From JAVBLF01 sp031553675 (GTDB taxonomy: Bacteria; Bacillota; Clostridia; Christensenellales; CALWSW01), in NCBI GenBank assembly GCA_031553675.1, contig JAVBLF010000016.1:23701-87700 (forward strand): a DNA stretch of 64,000 nucleotides, in the 5' to 3' direction. The position numbers and the translations under genes were made by a program. Shown here in pieces: positions 1 to 7,343 of the stretch. The stretch's first letter is position 1. Each line of letters starts with the position of its first letter. The notes beneath the pieces are model-generated. The model saw only the letters and a program-made list of their open reading frames with translations, searched no databases and was not told the DNA's origin.

Positions 1-2
1 TT

Positions 3-188
3 TCGTCGCTCGAAGTCAAGCCGATCGTCGATGGTGCGCTCGAGCGCAACCTGCTCGGCCACGGCGCGGGGCACGTCGTGTACAAGCTGGCGCAGTCGAA
101 GGGCATTCCCGTCCGCGAAGCCGGACTGCTGCTCGCCGACGGCAAGGCCTGGGATGAAGCCGAAGCGCTGTTTGGAGGTGCGAAGTGA
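3..188 (+). CDS. oraS: D-ornithine 4,5-aminomutase small subunit, 3' end only
   Basis: Only the last 61 codons are present; the 5' part lies before the window. The frame reads into a GAGHVVYKLAQ segment and then VREAGLLLADGKAWDEAE, which is the C-terminal signature of OraS. OraS is the small partner of OraE in the B12- and PLP-dependent mutase that turns D-ornithine into 2,4-diaminopentanoate in the cytoplasm. The TGA stop overlaps the ATG of oraE, so the two subunits are translationally coupled. The call rests on remembered similarity to the Clostridium sticklandii protein and on the oraE neighbour. Confidence 0.88.
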   Translation, partial: SSLEVKPIVDGALERNLLGHGAGHVVYKLAQSKGIPVREAGLLLADGKAWDEAEALFGGAK

Positions 189-2404
189 TGGACGAACGCT
201 ACGAATTGAAGCCGAATGAGAGGCTGGACGTCGAAGAGCTTTTGACTGGCCTTGAAAATTACCACCCCAAGCGCCGCGGCTGGACCTGGCGCAAGCCGGT
301 CAAGAACCTCCAGATGGGGCCCTTTACCTACCAGGATTGCTCAGAACCGCTCAAGGACGGCGTGCCGCTGCTAGCAGCCCACAACTTCGACGGCATCGAT
401 CCGCAGCCCGGCCCCGTCATCACGACGGAGATCGCTTCGGGACGCTTTGAAGACGACATCCGCCGCATGCGCATGGCCGCCCACCACGGCGCCGACCACA
501 TCATGGTCATCCGCACGGCCGGTCAATCCCACTTCGACGGCCTGATCGAAGGAACGCCCCAGGGCGTTGGCGGCGTGCCGATTACGCGCAAACAGGTTCG
601 CGCCCAGCGCCGCGCGCTCGACCTGATCGAAGAAGAAGTCGGTCGTCCGATCAACTACCACTCCTACGTTTCGGGCGTCGCGGGCCCCGACGTCGCCGTT
701 ATGTTCGCCGAAGAAGGCGTCAACGGCTGCCACCAGGATCCGCAATACAACGTCATCTACCGCAACATCAACATGGTGCGTTCTTTCGTCGATGCCTGCG
801 AATCGAAACAGGTCATCGCGTGGAGCGGCATGGCGCAGATCGACGGCGCACACAACGCCAACGCCACCAGCCGCGAAGCTTGGAAGGTCATGCCCGAGCT
901 GATGGTGCAGCACGCGATCAACGCGATCTTCTCGCACAAGGTCGGCATCGCGAAGGAAAACATCTGCCTGTCGACCGTTCCGCCGACCTCGACGCCCGCG
1001 CCCTGCATCCACATGGATCTGCCCTACGCCGTGGCGCTGCGCGAACTCTTCGAAGGCTACCGCATGCGCGCCCAGATGCACACGAAGTACATCGAAGCCA
1101 GCACCCGCGACGCGACCGTCACACACGTGCTGAACATGATGATCTCGAAGCTGACGAGCGCCGACATCCAGTCGACCATCACGCCCGACGAAGGCCGCAA
1201 CGTGCCGTGGCACATCTACAACATCGAGGCCTGCGACACCGCCAAGCAGTCGCTCGTCGGCATGGATGGCCTCATGGACATGGTCGAGCTGAAAAAGGAA
1301 GGCTACCTGCGCGACACCGCCCGCGAGCTCAAAGAGCGCGCCGTGCTCTTCCTCGAAGAGATGATCGAAAAGGGCGGCTACTTCAAGGCCGTCGAAGAGG
1401 GCTTTTTCGTCGATTCGGGCTGCTACCCCGAACGCAACGGCGACGGCATCGTCCGCACGATCGACGGCGGTGTCGGCGCGGGCAGCGTCATCGCGCGCGA
1501 AAAGGATTACATGGCTCCCGTTACGGCCCACTACGGCTACAACAACGTCGCCCAGTACGACGCGAGCGCCGAAAGCGATCCGTCCAAACTGATCGACGGC
1601 TGCACGCTCGAATGCCCAGACAAGATCGTCTTCATCGACGAGCTCGACGAGGTTGACAACGCTGCCGTCCGCATGGACGAAGTGATCGACTTCGTGCGTG
1701 GCAAGAAGCTCAAGCCCGAGATGGAGTGGATGGCCGACGGCACGATCCTCTTCACGATGTTCTTCCCGACCGATCGCCGCCACGCCGAGGCTGCCGCGCT
1801 CGAAACCGCCAAGCGCATGGGCCTGGTCGACGCCGAAGTCATCAGCCGCGAGATCATGCACCAGGCTGAGGGCACGCGCATCGAACTGAAGGCGAAAGTC
1901 ACTTTCGATCTCGACCCCGACGCGCTCGTGATCCCCGAAGAGCCCGAAATCATGAGCGCCGACGAGATCCGCGCTGCCATCGAAGCCAAGCCCATGACCG
2001 TCGTCTGCGGTACGGTCGGACAAGACGAGCACTCGGTCGGCCTGCGCGAGATCATCGACATCAAACACGGCGGCATCGAGGGCTTCGGCATCAAGGTGCA
2101 CTACCTCGGCACGTCGGTTCCGGTCGAAAAGCTGGTCAACGCCGCCATCGAGCTGAACGCCGACGCCATCCTCGCCTCGACGATCATCAGCCACGACGAC
2201 ATTCACTACAAAAACATCGCCGGTATCGACCGCATCGCCAAGGAAATGGGCGTCCGCGACAAGCTGATCTTCGCCGCGGGCGGCACCCAGGTCACGCCCG
2301 ACCTCGCCGTCCAGGCTGGCGCCGATGCCGGGTTCACGCGCGGCCACAAGGGCGTCCACGTCGCCTCTTTCCTGGTCAAGCGTCGGAACGAGCTCCAAGG
2401 CTAG
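188..2404 (+). CDS. oraE: D-ornithine 4,5-aminomutase large subunit (adenosylcobalamin and PLP)
   Basis: 738 residues, the full length of the family. OraE carries the PLP/TIM-barrel part and a C-terminal Rossmann B12 domain, and moves the terminal amino group of D-ornithine to give 2,4-diaminopentanoate. The B12 motif DEHSVG has the cobalt-ligand histidine at residue 615. The lysine eleven residues later (626, in IDIKHGG) matches the lysine that anchors PLP in this family. ATG188 overlaps the oraS stop, and GGAGGT at 173-178 is well spaced. GTG185 is an alternative start adding one residue. The TAG stop lies inside a CTAG-starting palindromic repeat. Confidence 0.96.
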   Translation: MDERYELKPNERLDVEELLTGLENYHPKRRGWTWRKPVKNLQMGPFTYQDCSEPLKDGVPLLAAHNFDGIDPQPGPVITTEIASGRFEDDIRRMRMAAHHGADHIMVIRTAGQSHFDGLIEGTPQGVGGVPITRKQVRAQRRALDLIEEEVGRPINYHSYVSGVAGPDVAVMFAEEGVNGCHQDPQYNVIYRNINMVRSFVDACESKQVIAWSGMAQIDGAHNANATSREAWKVMPELMVQHAINAIFSHKVGIAKENICLSTVPPTSTPAPCIHMDLPYAVALRELFEGYRMRAQMHTKYIEASTRDATVTHVLNMMISKLTSADIQSTITPDEGRNVPWHIYNIEACDTAKQSLVGMDGLMDMVELKKEGYLRDTARELKERAVLFLEEMIEKGGYFKAVEEGFFVDSGCYPERNGDGIVRTIDGGVGAGSVIAREKDYMAPVTAHYGYNNVAQYDASAESDPSKLIDGCTLECPDKIVFIDELDEVDNAAVRMDEVIDFVRGKKLKPEMEWMADGTILFTMFFPTDRRHAEAAALETAKRMGLVDAEVISREIMHQAEGTRIELKAKVTFDLDPDALVIPEEPEIMSADEIRAAIEAKPMTVVCGTVGQDEHSVGLREIIDIKHGGIEGFGIKVHYLGTSVPVEKLVNAAIELNADAILASTIISHDDIHYKNIAGIDRIAKEMGVRDKLIFAAGGTQVTPDLAVQAGADAGFTRGHKGVHVASFLVKRRNELQG

Positions 2405-2464
2405 GGAACGTTGGGGCGCTGCCCCAACCCCCGCTCAAGGAGCAAGCCCCTTGAGAATCCCTAT
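2401..2464 (+). repeat. Double-hairpin repeat, copy A, overlapping the oraE stop
   Basis: Starts with CTAG, whose TAG is the oraE stop codon. It then shows hairpin 1 (TTGGGG/CCCCAA), a C-rich spacer, hairpin 2 (CTCAAGG/CCTTGAG, imperfect) and ends in AATCCCTAT. The same architecture occurs at 10007-10088, 40733-40799 and 52902-52973. Confidence 0.75.
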
Positions 2465-2493
2465 TTGGAAGCATTGAGAATGGGGGATTCCCT

Positions 2494-3861
2494 ATGTACA
2501 TCGATTTACTGGTTGCGGAGATCGGCTCGACGACGACGGTCGTCAACGCGTTCTCCGGCATCGAAACGCCCTGCCCGCGCTTTGTCGGGCAGGGACAGGC
2601 CCCGACGAGCGTGCTGGCGGGTGACGTCCGCGTCGGGCTGAACGAGGCGATAGAGGACCTGCGGCAGACGCTCCAGGCAGACGCGATCGAGTACGGGCAA
2701 ATGCTCGCGACCTCGAGCGCCGCCGGTGGCTTGCGCATGAGCGTCCACGGCCTCGTCTTCGACATGACGGCGCGCGCCGGACGCGAAGCCGCCCTCGGCG
2801 CAGGCGCCAACATCCGCATGATCACGGCAGGCAAGCTCACGGAGACCGATCTCCGTGAGCTTGAGGCCGTTTCGCCCAACCTCATCTTGCTGGCCGGTGG
2901 CACGGACTACGGCGAACGCGAGACGGCCGTCTACAACGCACGCATGATCGCGACGCTGAAAGGCTGTCCGCCGGTGATCTACGCCGGAAACATCCAGTGC
3001 CAAGCCGAGATCAAAGTCATCTTGGGCGAGGCGGGCATCCGCCACTACATCGAGGAAAACGTGTACCCACGGCTCGACGAACTCAACATCGAGCCCGTCC
3101 GCAGGCGGATCCACGACGCGTTCGAGGAGCACATCATCCACGCGCCCGGCATGGAAGGCATCCGCGATCTCGTCACGGGCGCCATCCTGCCGACGCCCGG
3201 CGCTGTGATGGAATCGGCCCGCCTGCTGTACGGCATGGTGGGGGATCTCGTCGTCGTGGACGTCGGCGGCGCGACGACCGACGTTCACTCGGTCGCCGAC
3301 GGCTCGGAGGAGATATCGCTTCTGCAAATCGCACCCGAACCCAAGGCGAAACGGACGGTCGAGGGGGATCTCGGCGTCTACGTCAATGCAAACAGCCTCG
3401 CCAAGGCCGTCGGTCTAGGCGTGCTCGAAAAGGAATCCGGTGTGGACGTCGAAGCGGTGCTTGCGAACTTCGAGCCCATCCCGCGGGGCGAAGATCAGCG
3501 CAAGCTCACCCAGCGCCTGGCCTACCACGCCGCGGCGATCGCCCTCAAGCGCCACGCAGGCCGTCTGCGTCATACCTACGGCGCGACAGGGCGGCGCACC
3601 TGGGCCGAGGGCAAGGACTTAAGCTGCGCGAGATGGCTCGTCGCGACGGGCGGCGCGCTGACGCGTCTCCCCGGGCGCGAGGCGATCTTGCGCGAACTCT
3701 GCGATCTGAACGCGTCGGGCACGCTGCTCTTTCCCAAGCCGGGCAGCATGCGCGTGCTCGAAGACGCGCCCTACATCATGGCGTCGCTCGGCGTCATCTC
3801 CAAGACGTATCCCGAAGCGGCGCGCGCTCTGCTTCGCGGCGCGTTGGGATTGCCAACCTAA
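2494..3861 (+). CDS. MutL/GlmL-family ATPase-fold protein of the ornithine cluster
   Basis: 455 residues of the MutL (GlmL) family, related to actin-fold reactivating factors of B12 enzymes. The N-terminus has an EIGSTTT phosphate-binding loop, then SSAAGGL, then VVDVGGATTDVHS in the middle, the typical ASKHA phosphate segments. Known ornithine-fermentation clusters carry such a gene beside oraE, so its likely job is to repair or reload OraE with intact cobalamin; this is inference. It follows oraE by 89 bases that hold the repeat. A second, clearly related copy sits in the glutamate mutase operon at 42234-43613. Confidence 0.8.
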   Translation: MYIDLLVAEIGSTTTVVNAFSGIETPCPRFVGQGQAPTSVLAGDVRVGLNEAIEDLRQTLQADAIEYGQMLATSSAAGGLRMSVHGLVFDMTARAGREAALGAGANIRMITAGKLTETDLRELEAVSPNLILLAGGTDYGERETAVYNARMIATLKGCPPVIYAGNIQCQAEIKVILGEAGIRHYIEENVYPRLDELNIEPVRRRIHDAFEEHIIHAPGMEGIRDLVTGAILPTPGAVMESARLLYGMVGDLVVVDVGGATTDVHSVADGSEEISLLQIAPEPKAKRTVEGDLGVYVNANSLAKAVGLGVLEKESGVDVEAVLANFEPIPRGEDQRKLTQRLAYHAAAIALKRHAGRLRHTYGATGRRTWAEGKDLSCARWLVATGGALTRLPGREAILRELCDLNASGTLLFPKPGSMRVLEDAPYIMASLGVISKTYPEAARALLRGALGLPT

Positions 3862-3937
3862 CGGCGATTCCCCGCTGGGGATATGCCGAATGAATACGGC
3901 CGGAGCTCTTTCGGCCATGTACAAGGAGGAGCGCACG

Positions 3938-5086
3938 GTGAATCCGAGGCTCAACATCGATCTCAGCAAATTTGCGCACAATGCGGCAGCCCTTTGCAAG
4001 CACTGCCACGCAGTGGGCATCAGCGTTGCCGCCGTGACGAAAGTGTACTGTGCGGACCGCCGCATGCTCGATGTGCTGGTCGCTTCGCCGGTCGATTACC
4101 TGGCCGACTCGCGCATCGAGAACATCGAGAGCTATCCCAAGTGCGACAAACCCACGATGCTGCTTCGCCTGCCGACGCCGTCGGAAGCGCTGCGCACGGT
4201 TCGAGCCTGCGACATCAGCCTCAATTCGGAGCTCGCGACCATCCAAAAGCTCGCCGAAGCCGCCGCATCGATCGGCAAGACCCACGGCATCGTGATGATG
4301 GTGGATGTCGGCGATCTGCGCGAGGGGATCTACTTCGACAACGAAGAACTGATCGTTCGGACGATCGAGTACATCCTGTCGCATAAGAGCCTGCGCATGG
4401 AAGGCATGGGCTTGAATTTGACCTGTTACGGCTCGGTCATCCCGACGAAAGAGAACCTCAGCCGCCTCTGCGACATGGCCAAGCGCGTCGAGGCGCGCTT
4501 TGGGATCGAGCTGCCGATCATTTCGGGCGGCAATTCGAGCACACTCTACCTGCTCGAAGGCAGCGACATGCCTTGGGACATCAACAACCTCCGCATCGGC
4601 GAGGCGATGATCCGCGGCATCGAGACGGCTTACACCCAGCCGCTTCCCATGCTGCGCCAAGACGTCGTCACGCTGGAGGCCGAGATCATCGAATTGCAAT
4701 CCAAACCCTCCATGCCCGACGGGTTGATCGGCGTCAATGCGTTCGGCGAGAGCGAGACCTACGTCGATCGCGGACGACGCCTGCGCGCGATCGTCGCAGT
4801 GGGGCGGCAGGATACCGACCACGAAGGATTGAACTGCCTGGAGCCGGGCGTCGAAGTGGTCGGCGCAAGCTCCGATCACCTGATCGTCGATGTCACCGAC
4901 GCGCGCGAAACGCTGGTCGTCGGCGATACGCTGCACTTTTCCATGTCATACGGCGCGATCCTGCGCGGCTTTACCAGCCCATATGTCGAGCGCGATTACC
5001 ACACCGAAGAGGGCGAAGAGGCTGCGCTCGATTTCCTTGCGATGGACGACGACACGCTGCTGCGCCAGCTCGCCGCCAACGGTTGA
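3938..5086 (+). CDS. orr: Ornithine racemase, PLP-dependent, alanine-racemase fold
   Basis: 382 residues. It would interconvert L- and D-ornithine and so feed the D-specific aminomutase encoded upstream. The N-terminus LNIDLSKFAHN and the AAVTKVYCAD segment, with the presumed PLP lysine, match Orr/alanine-racemase-type proteins, as does GNSSTLYLL in the phosphate-binding region. The start is GTG3938, behind a strong AAGGAGG at 3923-3929; an upstream in-frame ATG at 3890 lacks such a site. Its place after oraS-oraE-mutL supports ornithine over other amino acids. A rho-independent terminator follows. Confidence 0.88.
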   Translation: MNPRLNIDLSKFAHNAAALCKHCHAVGISVAAVTKVYCADRRMLDVLVASPVDYLADSRIENIESYPKCDKPTMLLRLPTPSEALRTVRACDISLNSELATIQKLAEAAASIGKTHGIVMMVDVGDLREGIYFDNEELIVRTIEYILSHKSLRMEGMGLNLTCYGSVIPTKENLSRLCDMAKRVEARFGIELPIISGGNSSTLYLLEGSDMPWDINNLRIGEAMIRGIETAYTQPLPMLRQDVVTLEAEIIELQSKPSMPDGLIGVNAFGESETYVDRGRRLRAIVAVGRQDTDHEGLNCLEPGVEVVGASSDHLIVDVTDARETLVVGDTLHFSMSYGAILRGFTSPYVERDYHTEEGEEAALDFLAMDDDTLLRQLAANG

Positions 5087-5141
5087 AAGGCACGCGGGTT
5101 TCGCAAACACGAAACGTAGACCGCCATCCAGCCATGAAACG

Positions 5142-5174
5142 AAGGGACGCCTCAGTTGAGCGCGTCCCTTTCTG
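5142..5174 (+). terminator. Terminator of the ornithine operon
   Basis: Nine-base-pair stem AAGGGACGC / GCGTCCCTT followed by a T-rich run, 56 bases after the orr stop. Confidence 0.8.
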
Positions 5175-5194
5175 TGTCGCTGCCGACGACGTTG

Positions 5195-5203
5195 TGGTAT
5201 AAT
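5195..5203 (+). promoter_or_regulatory. selD promoter, extended -10
   Basis: TGG-TATAAT gives a consensus extended -10 element at 5195-5203. No good -35 box is visible. It lies 71 bases upstream of the selD ATG. Confidence 0.65.
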
Positions 5204-5273
5204 GCAGGAAATGCCGTTTGCGGCCACCCGGTGGGTTGGGCGCATTTTTGGCTTTGAAGGGAGGGGATGCGCG

Positions 5274-6311
5274 ATGGCAGAAAGTGTGCGCTTGACGCAG
5301 ATGGCCAAAAGCGCCGGGTGAGCGGCCAAAATAGGACCGGGCGTCCTATCGGAACTTTTGGCGGGCATGCCGCGCGTCGCGGACGATCGCTTGATCGTCG
5401 GCTTCGACACGTCGGACGATGCCTGCGTCTACAAAGTACGGGACGATTTGGCCGTCGTGCAGACGGTTGACTTCTTCCCGCCCGTCGTCGATGATCCCTA
5501 CCTCTTCGGCCAAATCGCGGCGGCAAACGCCCTGAGCGATGTCTACGCCATGGGGGGCGCGCCTTCGATTGCGATGAACTTGTTTTGCTTTCCGGCCTGT
5601 CTCGATGCGTCGATCCCCAAAGCCATCCTCGCGGGTGGGGCGGACAAGGTGGCGGAAGCGGGCGCCGTGATCGCGGGCGGACACTCGATCGACGACGAGA
5701 CGGTCAAATACGGCCTCTGCGTGACAGGTTTTTTGCATCCTGACGACGTGATCACGAACGGTGCCGCCCAAGAGGGGGACGTTCTCGTTTTGACGAAACC
5801 GCTGGGGACCGGTCTTTTGACGACGGCGATCAAGGCGGGTCTTTTGGGCGTGGAGGAAGCCGATGCTGTCGGGCGCTTGATGGCGACGCTCAACCGAGGC
5901 GCGCGCGACGCCATGGTCGCGATCGGCGCGAACGCCTGTACCGACGTGACCGGTTTCGGTTTGCTGGGGCATGCGGGCGAAATGGCCGACGCGAGCGGGC
6001 TGACGGTCGCGATCGATCTCGCGGCACTGCCCCTTTTGCCGCGTGCGAAGGACATGGCGCTCGAAGGCATCGTGCCGGGGGGAACCTACCGCAATTTCGA
6101 TTACCTCAAAGCGAGGATCGACGCTGCGCCGCACGTCGCGCAGTGGCAGATCGACCTCGCCTGCGATCCGCAGACGGCGGGCGGCCTATTGATCGCGCTG
6201 CCGGAAAAGAGGGCAGGGGAGCTGCTTCGCCGCCTGGAAGGACAGACGCCGTGCGCGGCCGTCGTCGGACAGCTTCTCGCGCGGAAAGACGCGGCGATCC
6301 AGCTGCGTTGA
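5274..6311 (+). CDS. selD: Selenide, water dikinase, itself a selenoprotein (UGA-Sec at residue 16)
   Basis: 345 residues if the in-frame TGA at 5319-5321 is read as selenocysteine. SelD makes selenophosphate, the selenium donor for Sec-tRNA and for 2-selenouridine. The N-terminus reads LTQMAKSAG-U-AAKIGPG, exactly where other SelDs have catalytic Cys or Sec. Downstream come GFDTSDDA, VQTVDFFPP and GGHSIDDE, standard SelD segments. ATG5274 follows GGGAGGGG. Without readthrough the frame would begin at TTG5358 and lack the active-site loop, which argues that the TGA is not a frameshift or pseudogene mark. A perfect hairpin just past the TGA fits a bacterial SECIS. Confidence 0.95.
5331..5349 (+). 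promoter_or_regulatory. Candidate bacterial SECIS hairpin in selD
   Basis: Perfect seven-base-pair stem ATAGGAC / GTCCTAT with a G-rich five-base loop, starting nine bases after the TGA selenocysteine codon. Bacterial SECIS elements sit immediately 3' of the UGA inside the coding sequence and recruit SelB. Confidence 0.75.
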
Positions 6312-6317
6312 ACGGAC

Positions 6318-6343
6318 AAAAAAGCGCCGATCGGCGCTTTTTT
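6318..6343 (+). terminator. Terminator after selD
   Basis: Perfect 20-base palindrome with arms AAAGCGCCGA / TCGGCGCTTT, flanked by A and T runs. Confidence 0.85.
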
Positions 6344-6372
6344 GGTGTTGTGCGCTTTGCGTTGCGAAACAC

Positions 6373-6401
6373 TTGTGCAAATGCCGTCGGCGGCGTATAC
6401 T
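6373..6401 (+). promoter_or_regulatory. pgsA promoter
   Basis: TTGTGC at 6373-6378, 17-base spacer, TATACT at 6396-6401. Confidence 0.65.
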
Positions 6402-6441
6402 GTGGGAAGCCCCACACGTGCATCCATGGACGGAGGATTGT

Positions 6442-7023
6442 ATGAAACAGGGACGCGGGCTTCGAGAGCCCGGCCAGACAACCATTTGGAACGTGCCGAA
6501 CGTATTGACAATGCTTCGTCTCGCGTTGATCGGCGTGTTTTTGTATCTGTTTTGGGTGCCCGGAAACTACAGCGCGGCTTGCGTCGTCTTTCTCGTGGCC
6601 GGCATCACCGACATCGCCGACGGCGCCATCGCGCGCAAGTATGGGCTGACGACCGACTTTGGCAAGCTCATGGATCCCGCCGCCGACAAGCTCATGCTGA
6701 TCGCCGCCTTGATCAGCCTGGTGAGCAAGGGCTTTTTGCCCGCCATCATACTCGTTTTCGTGCTGATCAAAGAGGGCATCATGGTGGTGGCCGCCGCGTT
6801 TTTGTACAAGAAAAAGATCGTCGTTTATGCCAAGGTATTCGGCAAAATTGCGGCTTTCTGCTTCAACGCCGGCGTCGTGTTGACCTTCCTCGGGACGACG
6901 GAGTTTCCCGCCATCATCGCCTACCACGTCGATTGGGTCTTGTTTGGGCTGGCGATCCTCTTCGCCGTGCTGGCTTTCATCCAGTACCTCAACGTCTTCT
7001 GGCGGGAGCGTCACTCGCTTTGA
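6442..7023 (+). CDS. pgsA: CDP-alcohol phosphatidyltransferase, probably phosphatidylglycerophosphate synthase
   Basis: 193 residues, an integral membrane enzyme with about five hydrophobic segments. The CDP-alcohol transferase motif is complete: DIADGAIARKYG followed by GKLMDPAADK, giving the D-x2-D-G-x2-A-R-x8-G-x3-D-x3-D pattern. It most likely joins CDP-diacylglycerol to glycerol-3-phosphate in phospholipid synthesis; the acceptor cannot be read directly from sequence, so a cardiolipin-type relative remains possible. Start is ATG6442 behind GGAGGA; the longer frame has no ribosome site. Confidence 0.85.
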   Translation: MKQGRGLREPGQTTIWNVPNVLTMLRLALIGVFLYLFWVPGNYSAACVVFLVAGITDIADGAIARKYGLTTDFGKLMDPAADKLMLIAALISLVSKGFLPAIILVFVLIKEGIMVVAAAFLYKKKIVVYAKVFGKIAAFCFNAGVVLTFLGTTEFPAIIAYHVDWVLFGLAILFAVLAFIQYLNVFWRERHSL

Positions 7024-7026
7024 TCG

Positions 7027-7055
7027 TTGACAAGCCTTGCCTTTTGCGCTAACAT
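7027..7055 (+). promoter_or_regulatory. Promoter of the T-box-valS unit
   Basis: TTGACA at 7027-7032, 17-base spacer, TAACAT at 7050-7055; transcription would begin near 7062. Confidence 0.8.
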
Positions 7056-7061
7056 GGTGAG

Positions 7062-7300
7062 AACAACGACATAATTTTGTGTTGAAAAAGAGGAGAACCG
7101 CGCAGGATCGAAGAGAGGGAGTCCCATGGCTGAAAGGGCTCTCGGTCATCACGCGCGATTCGGGTCGCTTTGGAGCATCGTCGCGTGCGGCGCGCTTTGT
7201 CCCCGTTACCGGACGCGAGTGGAAGGCGCTTTGTCCCTTCAAATAAGGTGGTACCGCGGATGCATTTCGTCCTTATGCGACGAAGTGCTTTTATTTTGGA
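7062..7300 (+). promoter_or_regulatory. T-box leader, valine specifier GTC
   Basis: The T-box core AGGTGGTACCGCG is at 7246-7258. It is followed by the terminator hairpin GCATTTCGTC / GACGAAGTGC (7262-7288) and a T-run. Stem I can be drawn with GAACCGCGC near 7093 pairing to GCGCGATTC and an inner GAGAG/CTCTC helix. The 3' side of the internal loop then holds GTC at 7145-7147, a valine codon followed by A, fitting valS downstream. Uncharged tRNA-Val would pair with GTC and stabilise the antiterminator. Confidence 0.92.
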
Positions 7301-7343
7301 TTCATCATCGCGATTTATCATTGCGCAGTTAGGAGCAGGCATC

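Noticed and set aside
371..2398. A 675-codon minus-strand frame opposite oraE
   Set aside because: Antisense shadow caused by codon bias; oraE is a full-length recognised enzyme on the other strand.
5319..5321. selD read as a truncated or frameshifted pseudogene
   Set aside because: The TGA is at the known Sec position, both sides are in frame and a SECIS-like hairpin follows.
7170..7343. N-terminal extension of valS
   Set aside because: These codons lie in the T-box leader; the family start and ribosome site are at 7344.
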